64,000 nucleotides of DNA, taken from positions 1,319,001-1,383,000 of the forward strand of contig OY747717.1 in the NCBI GenBank assembly GCA_963556495.2. Reading direction: 5' to 3'. Origin of the DNA: Valencia hispanica (taxonomy: Eukaryota; Chordata; Actinopteri; Cyprinodontiformes; Valenciidae). The notes under the pieces are model-generated. The model worked only from the letters and a program-made list of their open reading frames with translations, had not been told where the DNA came from and made no database searches. Below are positions 12,401 to 27,992 of the stretch, piece after piece; positions within the stretch are counted from its first letter, which is position 1, and the number at the start of each line of letters is the position of its first letter. The translations under genes were made by a program, and so were the position numbers.

Positions 12401-13182
12401 TAAAGCGTAACCTACGCGACTGACGCGACGCAGAAGTATAAACAGCAGTGGGTACGGCGGTTAAAGCGTAACCTACGCGACTGACGCGACGCAGAAGTAT
12501 AAACCAAGCTTTCGTTTTTGTGCATTTTGTCTAGCTGTTACAACCTACCCCAGTAGTGGGGCAGGTTGTAACAAATGACCACTTTGTATTTGTCATCATC
12601 TCACAAAGTCTGTGATATAGTTTAAGAAATTTTAATTGTTGCCATTTGTAGTAGACAAATGTGGGTACTTTACCTAAAGGTTTCAGACATGTAGCTAAAA
12701 AAAAAGGAAGTTTTAGGTGCTAAAGAAAAATTGTGTTACAATCATCCCCGGTCTCCCGTACACATTTAGACTTTGAAATGCTGATCCAGAAGGGTCATAT
12801 GGATGCAGGCTGTTCATGCATGCAGCAGGTGACGTTGGCGGTTTTTATCTAGGGGTGTCAAATTATCGCGTTAATTGCGATCAATTAATTACAGCTTTAT
12901 TTAGCGCGCTATGTTCTTTAATCGCGTTAATCTAATTTTTAATCTTTAATTTTACAGTTTCTGCATGCAAGTTCCCCTTAAATAAAACCCATTTTATGCA
13001 CTGGGCTTCTTGTGCTTGAGTTGCTCGTGGTTAACCACACCCTGAAGTGGACATCTATTGGCTGTAAACTCATCAGAAGATGACCGGCTTCCATCGTGGT
13101 GAGGAGGAACGCTGAGTTGCCGACAGTGTTGCCAACTTTGCTATATTTGGCAAGTTTTTAGACGCCTCTAGCGATTCTTTCC

Positions 13183-13214
<32 letters not shown>

Positions 13215-16200
13215 AACTAGCGGCAAATCTAGCAAATGTTTATGGGGTTATTGGAAACTTTTGGGTGAAGCATGTAACGTTGTTCCTCTTCTCACCGAGC
13301 AGCGGGGCGCTCTCCTGTCTCACCGCACACTGCAGCTCCACTCGGCCGCCCAGGTCCACCGGTATGGCAAGCCATCGGTATCAAAAATAACGCGCATGTT
13401 ACGTGTTGTTTTAACCCATCATGGTGCGTTCACACCGCACACTTTGTCTGCGTCAGGCAACGCTCTCAACGCATCTAGTTTGACGCATGTACGTTGAGCA
13501 AAAAAGAGCGCGAAGAAGAAACGTGTGGTGACGTCGCTACAGTGAGACGCTCTGATTGGTTGGCGGACTGCGTCAAGTCCGTCAAAAGTTCAGCTAGCTG
13601 AACTTCTGTGTTGCTTGCATTTGCTACGTTGCCGCTTGAAACGCAGGTAACTGGAGGACGTTTGGGACGGTGTGAACGCACCATAATACAGCTGGACTCA
13701 GAGAAGATATTTACCCCACTGCGTCCAGAACGCTAATGAATCGCGCATGGGACTGAATCTGTTCAAGTCTGTTAAATACAATAAATGACTTCATAAAGCC
13801 AGGTTTTTAAAATTACATGTATCAAACTTTTGTTCTACCACAACAATGTACTGAATTTAAAAGAAAATACCTCAAGATGAGGGCTTTTCTCAGCAATTAT
13901 TAGGTAATATTAATAAGATTAATTACAGATCATAATTAATTAATCTCAACGTTTTTTTAATCTCATGACAGCACTAACTTTATCATCTAAAAGTAGCAGG
14001 AGACGGCTGGAACCAAATAGATCCATGATTCTCAAACTGTGGTACGCAAGCTCCCCCTAGTGGTACTTGGAGAAAAGTCAAATATATTTTGAAAATAAAA
14101 TTTAAATGTACAATTAAATCAAAATAGTACAAAACGTTTAATTAAAATACACAAAGTATATTAAATTCATAATTAAAATAGCCTAAGCATTGTCTTCCCT
14201 TTGCTTTTTGCTTCAATATAAGCCTGCTACGGTGTCGAACCTTGTTGCTACCGTTTTGTACAGTGTGGCCGGCAACAATTACCAATAAATAATTCTTATT
14301 AGGAGTAATCATGCCTCCTTTGTGAATTGTCCATAGTTAAAAGGGTAAGCCTTCTCTACTCTATGTTCAGTTTGGTCATGATGGTGGTACTTGGAGAGCT
14401 CGACATTTTCTCAGGTGGTACATATTGTAAAAAGTTTGAGAAACACTGAACTAGATAAACCTCCAGATCTACAGGCTGCAGCACGCGGCTGCGTGTCTTT
14501 TAAATGAACGGATTCCGTGAGATGTTCCTCTGAGGGCCCAACGCGAAGCTCAACGCCTCCAATAAACCAGAGGGCGGAGTCACATGGAGGTCACGCTCTG
14601 ACTCATTAGCGTTTCCTCCCTGCCGCTGCTTCACTCAGAACCAGAGATGCACCGATCAGCCGGACCGCCTCGGCCCAATCGGCTCTGCAGGGCCACACTG
14701 AAAAATCGGACGTTCTCCCTCTTATTTAAACGCATCATCCAGCAGCGTTGACTGGTTGGGAGTTTATCACAGGTCAGATTAGGGCTGGGGAATATATCAA
14801 TTATATCGATTAATCGAATTATTCTATTTATGAACACTGAATTTTTGGTGATTGTCCCCCCCTCGATGTTCCCGCCCGAGGTCTTCCATTTTGTTTTACA
14901 GTTGTTATTCGAATTCAAGTCAACTCCATGAAGGAATAAGTGAAAAAAAAGAAGCAGCGAGTTCTTTTTTTTATTCTGTCATTTGTAATTTCTTTTTAAG
15001 AATAGAAAAGAGAAAAATAAATCCATATCAAAAATTGAATTCAGCATGAATTCATTTTTATTTTTTGTCAATATCGCCCAGCCCTAACCTCCTTTGATAT
15101 TTACAAAACGGTTGCATAATGTCCAATGACATGTTCAGCTTTTGAAAACAAATATTTAAATAAAAAATAACTGGATAGCAAACAATACCAGGAAACGTAA
15201 AAGAGCAACTCACCCCCTGATAAACTGTATAAATGAGCTCCTAATAGCGCTGTCTACATGTCTGGTCGTTATTTTTTGGGTATTTTAGTTTAAAAAATAT
15301 ATTAATTTTCTACCCAAAACCATCAGTGTGGCGCCCTCTTCAGGTTCTGGTCTCACCTTGGTTTCGTCCAGGCGTCCATAAACCTGCCAGAAGTATTTGG
15401 TGAAGAGCTCCTTGCTGATGGGTCGGCCGTTGATCCGGATCCTCTCCCTGACCTGGACCAGGTGTGGGGAGCTGCAGTCGGAAAACACAGCGGTGAAGTT
15501 AGAAGTCTGGCTGCTGCCTGTGAGATGTCCTACAGGGCAGTGAAGGCATCACTCAAGAGCTGGAAACCAGGGAGCCACCTCTAGTCAGTTTCAGCTCCAG
15601 CTGTGAAGCTGGGCGATATGGCCTCAAACCGATATGATGAAGCGTGTTGCGACATATTCTTTTCTTCTGTTTATAAACTCAGCAAAAAAAGAAACGTCCC
15701 TTTTTCAGGACCGTGTATTTGAACAATAATGTTGTAATAATCCAAATAACTTTACAGATCTTCATTGTAAAGGGTTTAAATAATGTTTTCCATGCATGTT
15801 CAATTAACCATAATCAATTAATTACCATGCACCTGTGGAATGGTCGGTAAGAGCTTAACCGCTTACAGAAAGTAGGCATTTAAGGTCACAGTTCTAAAAA
15901 CGCAGGACACTAAAGAGTCTTGTCTACCGACTGTGAAAAACACCCAAAGAAAGATGCCCAGGGTCCCTGCTCATCTGCGTGAACGTGCATTAGGCATGCT
16001 GCCGGGAGGCATGAGGACTGCTGATGTGGCTAATGTCCGCACTGTGAGACGCCTAAGACAGCGCTACAGGGAGACAGGAAGGACAGCTGGTCATCCTCGC
16101 AGTGGAAGACCACGTGTAACAACACCTGCACAGGATTGCTACATCCGAATATCACACCTGTGTGACAGGTACAGGATGGCCACAACAACTGCACGAGTCA

Positions 16201-19200
16201 CACCAGGAACACACAATCCCTCCATCAGTGCTCAGACTGTCCGCAATAGGCTGAGAGAGGCTGGACTGAGGCCTTGTAGGCCTGTTGTAAGGCAGGTCCT
16301 TACCAGACATCACCAGCAACAACGCCGCCTATGGGCACAAACCCACCTTCGCTGGACCACACAGGAGAGGCAAAAAGTGCTCTTCACTGATGAGTCACGG
16401 TTTTGTCTCACCAGGGGTGATGGACGGATTCGTGTTTATCGTCGAAGGAATGAGCATTACACCGAGGCCTGTACCCTGGAGCGGGATCGATTTGGAGGTG
16501 GGGGGTCCGTCATGGTCTGGGGCGGTATATCACATCACCATCGGACTGAGCTTGTTGTCATTGCAGGCGATCTCAATGCCTTGTGGTACAGGGAAGACCT
16601 CCTCCTCCCTCATGTGGTACCCTTTATGCATGCTCATCCGGACATGATCCTCCAGCAGGACAATGCCACCAGCCATGCTGCTCGTTCTGTGCGTGAGTTT
16701 CTGCATGACAGCAATGTCAGTGTTCTGCCATGGCCAGCGAAGAGCCCGGATCTCAATCCCATTGAGCACGTCTGGGACCTGTTGGATCGCAGGGTGAGGG
16801 CTAGGGCCATTCCCCCCAGAAATGTCCAGGAACCTGCAAGTTCCTTGGTGGAAGAGTGGGGTAACATCTCACAGCAAGAACTGACCAATCTGGTCCATGA
16901 GGAGGAGATGCACTGCAGTACTTCAAGCAGCTGGTGGCCACACCAGATACTGACTGGTACTTTTGATTTTGAGCCTCCCTTCATTCAAGGACACATTATT
17001 CTATTTCTGTTAGTCACATGTCTGTGAAACATTTTTAGTTTATGTCTTATGGTGTTGACTCTTTTAGTGTTCATACAAATATTTACACACATTAAGTTTA
17101 CTGAAAGTAAAAACTGTTGAAAGTCAGAGGATGTTTCTTTTTTGCTGAGTTTACATGTCAAAATGACAGTTTATGAACAGTCTCACATTCCAGATAGTTG
17201 CAGCAGAACAAAAACTTTTAAAAAAAGGTATAGAATGCCGTTTAAAGAACATTCATTTTGCAAAATGCATTTTTTTTATTTTAAATATTCAAATCTTTTT
17301 TTCAAAAACTGCAACACAAAACTTCTGACAATATAAAGATGACGATATTTTATGTTGAGAAAACACAAAGTTCACTTTGGGTTTTTTTAACTGAAGTGCA
17401 AAATGTGAAAAGAGAAATTACATTTCTTTTTGCTTTCCTTGTAACTTATTTTAAAATTTAATAATCACACAAACGTAAAGCTGCACATGTGTGTTCAACA
17501 GGTTTCTTTTACGTAAAATAGAAAACAAATTTTTAACTTGCAATATCTAGAGTAAATAGGAACACTGAGCATCAGTACGTTTCCTCCTTTGGTACCTGGT
17601 ACAAAGTAGACACAGCTTGATGACATCATCAAAATGCGCAATCACTGTAGGCATCGTTGGCTAAATTTATGTCATTTCTTCCTTATACCATTTAGAAGGG
17701 CCCACTACTAGCCCCTCTAGAAGGCCCAATCAGTGTTTAAGGAACGGTCACATGACATTAGAACTCCTGGTCTGATTGGGTAGAGATGATCTGTAACCAA
17801 TCAAGAGTCTAAAATGGGTTAAAAGGTCTTTTTCCATTGCATATTTCTATCAGTGTGCAGTTCTTTTTGTATATTAATATTTTATATTTTATTTTTACTT
17901 CCACCAGTGCTTACTGCACTTCGTCCTGTTCTTGTTTGTGTACGCTGCTGTAGCATGTGAATTTCCCCACTGTGGGATCAATAAAGTATTTTTAATTCAA
18001 TTAAGATGAAAAAAAGATTCAGTCACTTCTTTCCTAGCTGACTGGTGTAACCCCAGTTTCCTCCCAGTAACCAGTCAGAACTGACCAAGACCAGAACTGG
18101 GCCTTATTTCTAGGTTTGCAGCTAACGGGATCCACATGCACCGGATCGTTAAGCGACCCGGTTCCTCTCAGCGCGTGAACGACTCGCCTGTAGAAGCCGG
18201 TCCGGAAGCCGTAGGTTCTGAGGATCTGCTCGGTGAAAGCACACGTGGATCCCTGCAACACAGAAGCGCTCGGGTCAGACGGGTCGCAGCTCCTCCGGGG
18301 GAACCTGTTTACACAACCTCCTGAGCAGAGGTACCGGCCCTTTAAGAGCCACCCACCTTGCCCTTTGTCCCCGTGACGTGGATGATATTGAGATGATCGA
18401 GCTGCTCCACCTTAAAAACAAACCCACACACAGATAAGCTGAAAGGAAACAACAACAGCCGCAGCAGATGTTGGGGGCGGTCCGGTTGACCCGGCGGACT
18501 CACCGTGAGCCCGGCCCGCTCCAGGAAGCCGTTCATGGCCTGCAGCTGCAGCTGAGGATGACTCCGGCCTCGGCGGACCTGCTCCAGGGCGCTGGCGTTG
18601 GTCTGCAGCGTGTTCAGGGTGCAAACCGCATCCTGGGACGGAAAGCTTGTTGACATCATCACACATCATTCGAGGAAAAACAGCCCACAGATATTATGGG
18701 ATGGCTTAGATGAAAGCAGATTCATGGGTTAGAATGGCCTAGTCAAAGTCCAGACCTAAAGCCACCTGAGAATATTTGCATAGACTTGAAAGCTGATGTT
18801 CTCCGTCCAGTCTGACTGAGCTGGAGATGTTTCATAGAGAAAAATAATTCAAACTAGATCCACGTCACTGCAGAGGTCCAATCAGAGCTGGTTCTGTTAG
18901 AACCCAAACTACCCGACCCGACAGCAGGCTGAGTCCACCGGTCAGATCCAGAGAACCGCGGTACCAGCGAGCCTGCATTAATCCAGCCCCTCTGCTGTTA
19001 TTCGCCAGCTCACACTACCCTGGTTCTGGTTCTCCCACGTAATAAATCAGCTGGGTCCAAGCACAGCAGCTGTCAGCCATGTTTGTTTCTTCAACCCAAT
19101 TAAAAGTTACGCTTTTAGTTCCAAACTTGTCAGCCTGCAGCCGCCGCTGCCCGGATTTCTGCTGGTTCGGCTAGCCGCCTAGCGGCAGCTGGAGCAGCTA

Positions 19201-19364
19201 TGTCGCCTCCCTACCTGGTATTCCATGCCGGGGATCTGAGGAGCCGTCTGGGTGCTGTGGTACCGGCCTGCCAGGCCCGCCAACCCGAACATCGAGTCCC
19301 GCTCTCTGAACGGGGCGCCAAACCGGGAGCGCAGCTGCAGCACGCGCCACAGACACGCCATCAT
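3479..19364 (-). CDS. fpgs: fpgs, folylpolyglutamate synthase, complete, 15 coding exons
   Basis: FPGS adds gamma-linked glutamates to folates using ATP, which retains them in cytosol and mitochondria. Exons (minus strand): 19364-19215, 18632-18504, 18410-18357, 18252-18188, 15471-15357, 7383-7306, 7203-7142, 7068-6966, 6873-6796, 6719-6572, 5760-5674, 5600-5450, 5374-5299, 5200-5134, 3867-3479. Together they make 1752 nt, or 583 residues plus stop, close to human (587), and every junction keeps phase. The P-loop [11 protein letters not shown] (residues 104-114) spans exons 3/4; [43 protein letters not shown] and DGAHT (380-384) are intact. Residues 1-46 form an Arg-rich, mitochondrial-type leader. 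Met47 (GMEYQ) matches the cytosolic start known in mammals. Intron 4 has a GC donor. Exon 11 is the least conserved. The first Met of the leader is a choice between adjacent candidates. Confidence 0.95.
4010..5000. mobile_element. Non-autonomous interspersed repeat in fpgs intron 14
   Basis: The left edge reads GGACTGTATATAAAGATGG followed by CTGTGACGTCACCC and a CGCCATCTTGG block. The right part has ATGGGAGTCAATGGGAGCC and TCACTTCCACATTGG. This combination is familiar from a repeat dispersed in many fish genomes. It lies wholly within the fpgs intron at 3868-5133 and has a SINE-like insert at about 4566-4725. No coding frame. Class is not determined. Confidence 0.55.
4566..4725 (+). mobile_element. 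tRNA-derived SINE
   Basis: Starts with a tRNA-like A-box region (TGGCGTAGTGGTTAGTGC), followed by GGACCTTTGCATGTCATTTC and a tail of AAAACCTTGAAAAAATTAAA type. This order matches a tRNA-related fish SINE. It sits inside the larger repeat at 4010-5000. It is not a tRNA gene: no acceptor stem or cloverleaf closes. Confidence 0.6.
5936..6510. repeat. TGGA/CGGA minisatellite in fpgs intron 10
   Basis: An array of GGATGGTTGGATGGACGGACG-type repeats fills most of the intron between exon 11 (5674-5760) and exon 10 (6572-6719). The right end (about 6361-6510) becomes a regular 20-bp unit, GTTGGATGGACGGACGAGCG, repeated with few changes; the left part is a looser 4-bp mosaic. It leaves open frames on both strands that are not genes. 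Confidence 0.9.
7384..9302. other. fpgs intron 5, left part, nothing recognised
   Basis: AT-rich intronic sequence with a T run near 7987-8004. No coding frame with family resemblance, no inverted ends and no known repeat could be supported. Confidence 0.4.
9760..11581 (+). pseudogene. Pogo/Tigger-like transposase, frameshifted
   Basis: Pieces in several frames together cover an N-terminal helix-turn-helix, a DDE-type core and a C-terminal Cys-rich finger. The long surviving frames are 9977-10246, 10301-10537, 10758-11285 and 11354-11581. The DNHS block near 10516 should hold the second catalytic Asp. Internal stops (for example after the HTH and after DNHSPTSL) make it inactive. The C-terminal finger keeps its CxxC pairs although the core is broken. 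It lies on the strand opposite fpgs transcription. Confidence 0.7.
10860..11085. repeat. 31-bp tandem repeat within the pogo-like transposase
   Basis: Unit CTCCACTGCAGCTCACCTCA followed by CTGCCGCCCGG (31 bp) repeats about seven times, with shortened variants of the CTGCAGCTCACCTCA part at the right end. Because 31 is not a multiple of three, each unit shifts the reading frame. The array lies between the DDE core and the C-terminal finger. Confidence 0.8.
11822..12507. mobile_element. Harbinger-like non-autonomous element nested in the pogo element
   Basis: Both ends carry the 18-bp sequence GTTTATACTTCTGCGTCG in inverted orientation (near 11828 and near 12503). The right end is preceded by a 61-bp tandem repeat. 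No transposase is present. Assignment to Harbinger rests on the resemblance of the end sequence to fish elements of that group; the target-site duplication is not clear. Confidence 0.65.
12247..12505. repeat. 61-bp tandem repeat, four units plus a partial
   Basis: Units begin at 12247, 12308, 12369 and 12430, each opening with GCAGAAGTATAAACAGCAGT, with a partial fifth unit at 12491. They are almost identical, with one base change in the first, so the expansion is recent. Each unit contains the terminal motif of the surrounding Harbinger-like element, suggesting that the array grew from the element end. Confidence 0.9.
12852..13978. mobile_element. hAT-like non-autonomous element with a nested MITE
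   Basis: Left end TAGGGGTGTCAAATTATCGC, right end AATCTCATGACAGCACTAA; the two are imperfect inverted repeats. Flanks TTTTTATC and CTTTATCA agree in 6 of 8 positions, as expected for an old 8-bp hAT target duplication. The interior has a long A run (13185-13213) and a separate MITE at 13421-13684. No coding capacity. Confidence 0.55.
13421..13684. mobile_element. 264-bp MITE with perfect 17-bp terminal inverted repeats
   Basis: ATGGTGCGTTCACACCG at 13421-13437 is matched exactly in inverted form at 13668-13684. The element is inserted in the hAT-like repeat and is therefore the younger of the two. The superfamily is probably PIF/Harbinger, judged from the end sequence, but the flanking duplication is not clear. 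Confidence 0.75.
14023..14449. mobile_element. hAT-like (Charlie-type ends) non-autonomous element
   Basis: Left end CATGATTCTCAAACTGTGGTA and right end AAAAGTTTGAGAAACACTG form inverted repeats of the CAGTGTTTCTCAAA type. Flanks AAATAGAT and AACTAGAT match in 7 of 8 positions, as for an 8-bp target duplication. It lies in fpgs intron 5. Confidence 0.6.
14780..15086. mobile_element. Short TAGGGCTGGG-ended MITE in fpgs intron 5
   Basis: TAGGGCTGGGGAATATATC at the left and ATATCGCCCAGCCCTA at the right are inverted versions of one another. The interior is AT-rich without coding capacity. It is 270 bp from fpgs exon 5. The class is probably hAT-like. Confidence 0.6.
15676..17151 (+). mobile_element. 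Tc1-like DNA transposon, nearly full length, in fpgs intron 4
   Basis: Inverted ends AACTCAGCAAAAAAAGAAAC (left) and its complement at the right are each bordered by TA, the Tc1/mariner target duplication. It carries one long transposase frame at 15933-17027. A second copy, internally deleted and inverted, is at 22656-23402 in cdk9 intron 1; the shared regions look nearly identical, so both insertions are recent. Confidence 0.92.
15933..17027 (+). CDS. Tc1-family transposase, DD34E, N- and C-terminally altered
   Basis: The 364-residue frame encodes a Tc1-type cut-and-paste transposase. All three catalytic positions are visible: Asp in VLFTDESRF, Asp in [11 protein letters not shown], and Glu in [14 protein letters not shown], with exactly 34 residues between the last two. 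The bipartite DNA-binding region is at the N-terminus (GRPRVTT linker near residue 60), but the stretch [14 protein letters not shown] looks about seven residues shorter than usual, touching a helix-turn-helix. Near the C-terminus the frame shifts: the family ending [18 protein letters not shown] can be read in the neighbouring frame, and a novel tail replaces it. The sister copy at 22656-23402 has the same two changes. Activity is doubtful. Confidence 0.85.
   Translation: MKNTQRKMPRVPAHLRERALGMLPGGMRTADVANVRTVRRLRQRYRETGRTAGHPRSGRPRVTTPAQDCYIRISHLCDRYRMATTTARVTPGTHNPSISAQTVRNRLREAGLRPCRPVVRQVLTRHHQQQRRLWAQTHLRWTTQERQKVLFTDESRFCLTRGDGRIRVYRRRNEHYTEACTLERDRFGGGGSVMVWGGISHHHRTELVVIAGDLNALWYREDLLLPHVVPFMHAHPDMILQQDNATSHAARSVREFLHDSNVSVLPWPAKSPDLNPIEHVWDLLDRRVRARAIPPRNVQEPASSLVEEWGNISQQELTNLVHEEEMHCSTSSSWWPHQILTGTFDFEPPFIQGHIILFLLVTCL
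17890..18005 (+). mobile_element. Retroelement 3' tail (non-LTR type)
   Basis: GTGAATTTCCCCACTGTGGG followed by ATCAATAAAGTATTTTTAATT is the typical 3' end of fish non-LTR elements and their SINEs. Only the tail is present, in fpgs intron 4. Confidence 0.5.
18700..18850 (+). mobile_element. Tc1-like transposase 3' scrap in fpgs intron 1
   Basis: Translation gives [20 protein letters not shown], a decayed form of the Tc1 SPDLNPIEN block. It is short, bordered by nothing recognisable, and lies in the 18633-19214 intron. Confidence 0.55.
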
Positions 19365-19423
19365 GAGGCGGCGAGAGTCACAGGAATCTATGACCAAATA
19401 TGGGAGGTTGCTTTCACGGGCGT

Positions 19424-19448
19424 AATGACGTCACGGCACGCCCCTTCT
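19424..19448 (-). promoter_or_regulatory. fpgs proximal promoter: full CRE and GC-rich box
   Basis: The palindrome TGACGTCA (19426-19433) is a complete cAMP-response/ATF element 62 bp upstream of the fpgs start codon. It is followed by CACGCCCCTT (Sp/KLF-type box). AT-rich repeats begin about 30 bp further out, so the usable proximal promoter is very short. Function is inferred from position and motif. Confidence 0.5.
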
Positions 19449-19494
19449 ACAACTCCACACGTTTGGATGACAAAATAATACATAAACCATTTTT

Positions 19495-20268
19495 TGGTGG
19501 ATAAAAAATAGATTAACTAATGAATGGAAAATTTTAAAGTTTGATAAACTATAAAAATATAATGAATGAACAGATAAAAAAACCGATAAAAATGAAATAT
19601 ATTAAATAATCGTTAATGTAAAAAATACAATAAATAACAAAATTTGATTGATTAAAAATCAACACAAAATATCTAATTAGATGAATAGATCGAATAAATT
19701 AATTAAAAGTATAAAAACATGTATAAACTAATAAATGGAGTATTAAAAAATGGATGAAAATAGATAGTTTGATAAATAAACTATAAAAAATACAATAAAT
19801 GAATAGATAAATCTAAGATAAAAATAAAAATGTATTAAATAATCATTAATGTAACAATACAATAAATAACAAAAATTGGTTTGATTAAAAATCAACACAA
19901 AATAGCTAATTACATGGATAGATCTAATAAATTAATCAAAAGAATAAAAGCATGTATAAACTAATGAATGGAGAATTTAAAAATGGATAAAAATAGATTG
20001 TTTGATAAATAACCTATAAAAATACAATAAATCAATAGATAATGATAAAAATAAAATGTATTAAATAATCATTAAGATACAATAAATAACTAAACTTGGT
20101 TTGATTAAAAATCAACACAAAATAGCTAATTACATGGATAGATCTAATAAATTAATCAAAAGAATAAAAGCATGTATAAACTAATGAATGGAGAATTTAA
20201 AAATGGATAAAAATAGATTGCTTGATAAATAACCTATAAAAATACAATAAATGAATAGATAAAACTTT
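19495..20268. repeat. AT-rich ~225-bp tandem array between fpgs and cdk9
   Basis: Three full units and one partial unit share ATAAACTA(A/T)TGAATGGA, GGTTTGATTAAAAATCAACA, GATAGATCTAATAAATTAAT and AGCATGTATAAACTA, with starts near 19500, 19731, 19964 and 20183. Units 2-4 are close to identical; unit 1 is more diverged. The array occupies most of the divergent promoter interval. No coding capacity. Confidence 0.9.
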
Positions 20269-20930
20269 ACACAGCCCAGATGGTGACCAAAGTGCTTCAC
20301 AGTTAACATCAGATATACAATTGCAGACTCCCTAGAAGACAGAAATAGAAATAATTTAGTCATTAAAATGTTGCTAAACATGTACATAAACAACACGAAA
20401 AATGCATGGCGAATAAAACGACAAAATAGATACAAAACAACCTCAGAACATCACACTACATTTCTAAGAGTTAAAAGCCCAATGGAAAATATAAATTTTA
20501 AGATGAGGTTTGAAAATCCTTAAAAGAGCGTTGTATCTAGTCCTGAGGGCCCCATAGAGCTTCACACTACATTAGGTCATTCAATCATTCACACACTGGT
20601 GATCTATGATGTTCCTCCTGACTTGCGTAACATCACATATAGGCTAGTAATAGCATTCATATATAATTTTAATAATTAGTTTCATTTATATTATTAAATT
20701 AATAGATCAATTTCATTTAAAAAAATTAACAAACCAAAAACAACTAATAAAAAGGTAAATCATTCCATTTTTAATATGTGAATATTTTCTTTTTTTTTAA
20801 AGGTCTAAAATACTTTCAGAAGCTTTAATAATCATAACCAATTATTTAAAGTAGCTTTTTTCCTCTCTGAGAGCAAACAGAGAAAAATGTAGACATTAGT
20901 AAAGCTTTTTAGTGGTTAACAGGTTGTAGT
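20269..20930. other. Repeat remnant and AT-rich sequence upstream of cdk9
   Basis: TTTACACAGCCCAGATGGTG and GACCAAAGTGCTTCACAGTT near 20265 look like the end of a fish retroelement reaching to about 20600. The remainder is AT-rich. No gene is seen. Confidence 0.35.
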
Positions 20931-20939
20931 TTCACCATC

Positions 20940-21060
20940 TCTCCAGCTGGTGGCGGTGGTGCTCCTAGTTTTAACGCGATCTGCCATCGGATCAAAGAAG
21001 AAGAGCGTCCGGTGCCGAAATGCAGCGAGAAAAAACAAGCAACGCCGCTGCGGCTGAAAA
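20940..21060 (+). promoter_or_regulatory. cdk9 5' exon and proximal promoter
   Basis: After 1.5 kb of AT-rich sequence the composition turns GC-rich at about 20940 (CTGGTGGCGGTGGTGCTCC). An exon can be defined by its donor AAAA|GTGAGA at 21061; the matching acceptor is TCCCACAG at 21208. An ATG at 21020 opens a frame that runs through this junction into CDK9. The transcription start is not determined. Confidence 0.55.
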
Positions 21061-21230
21061 GTGAGAATTATTCTGATTTTTGTCTAAAAATCCTTTTACT
21101 GTTTTTAATCATATCGTTTATAGATGTTGTAGTTTATCGTCTCTAGCTCGCTGTTCGGCCGAACTCCCCTTAATGTGGTGAAAAACGGCTTTTGTTTCCG
21201 TCCCACAGGCCCGACCGGGAGGCCGCCATC

Positions 21231-27906
<6,676 letters not shown>

Positions 27907-27915
27907 AGCGGAGCC

Positions 27916-27992
27916 GGACGTTCTCCGGACGTTCTCCGGACGTTCTCCGGACGTTCTCCGGACGTTCTCCGGACGTTCTCCGGACGTTCTCC
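27916..27992 (+). repeat. 11-bp x 7 perfect tandem repeat at the start of the cdk9 3' UTR
   Basis: GGACGTTCTCC is repeated exactly seven times, starting 10 bp after the TAG stop codon. All units are identical, so the array is young and probably variable in copy number. It would be transcribed in the cdk9 mRNA. Confidence 0.95.

Larger units (their letters stand above)
9303..12758 (+). mobile_element. Pogo/Tigger-like DNA transposon, decayed, in fpgs intron 5
   Basis: Ends are inverted: GGGGAGACCGGG at 9303 and CCCCGGTCTCCCG ending at 12758, each next to TA, the target-site duplication of the Tc1/mariner/pogo superfamily. Inside is a broken plus-strand transposase: a psq/CENP-B-type helix-turn-helix start near 9760 ([16 protein letters not shown]), then [18 protein letters not shown] (about 10070), [13 protein letters not shown] (about 10420), [10 protein letters not shown] (about 10500), [20 protein letters not shown] (about 10635), and a C-terminal Cys-rich PHD-like finger CVVCMEPF...[12 protein letters not shown]...CQHCDSD at 11440-11580. 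Frameshifts and stops break it repeatedly. A tandem expansion (10860-11085) and a second element (about 11822-12507) lie within it. Confidence 0.8.
15606..17710. repeat. GCTGGGCGATA repeat, copy 1, split by a Tc1-like element
   Basis: 15606-15675 (AGCTGGGCGATATGGCCTC... TTCTTTTC) and 17152-17710 (ending in TGATGACATCATCAAAATG and onward) are the two halves of one dispersed repeat. The 54378-54990 copy shows the same sequence uninterrupted. The Tc1-like element at 15676-17151 separates the halves at a TA. Confidence 0.6.

Noticed and set aside
12247..12505. CRISPR-like or coding repeat
   Set aside because: The 61-bp units are contiguous and part of a DNA transposon end.
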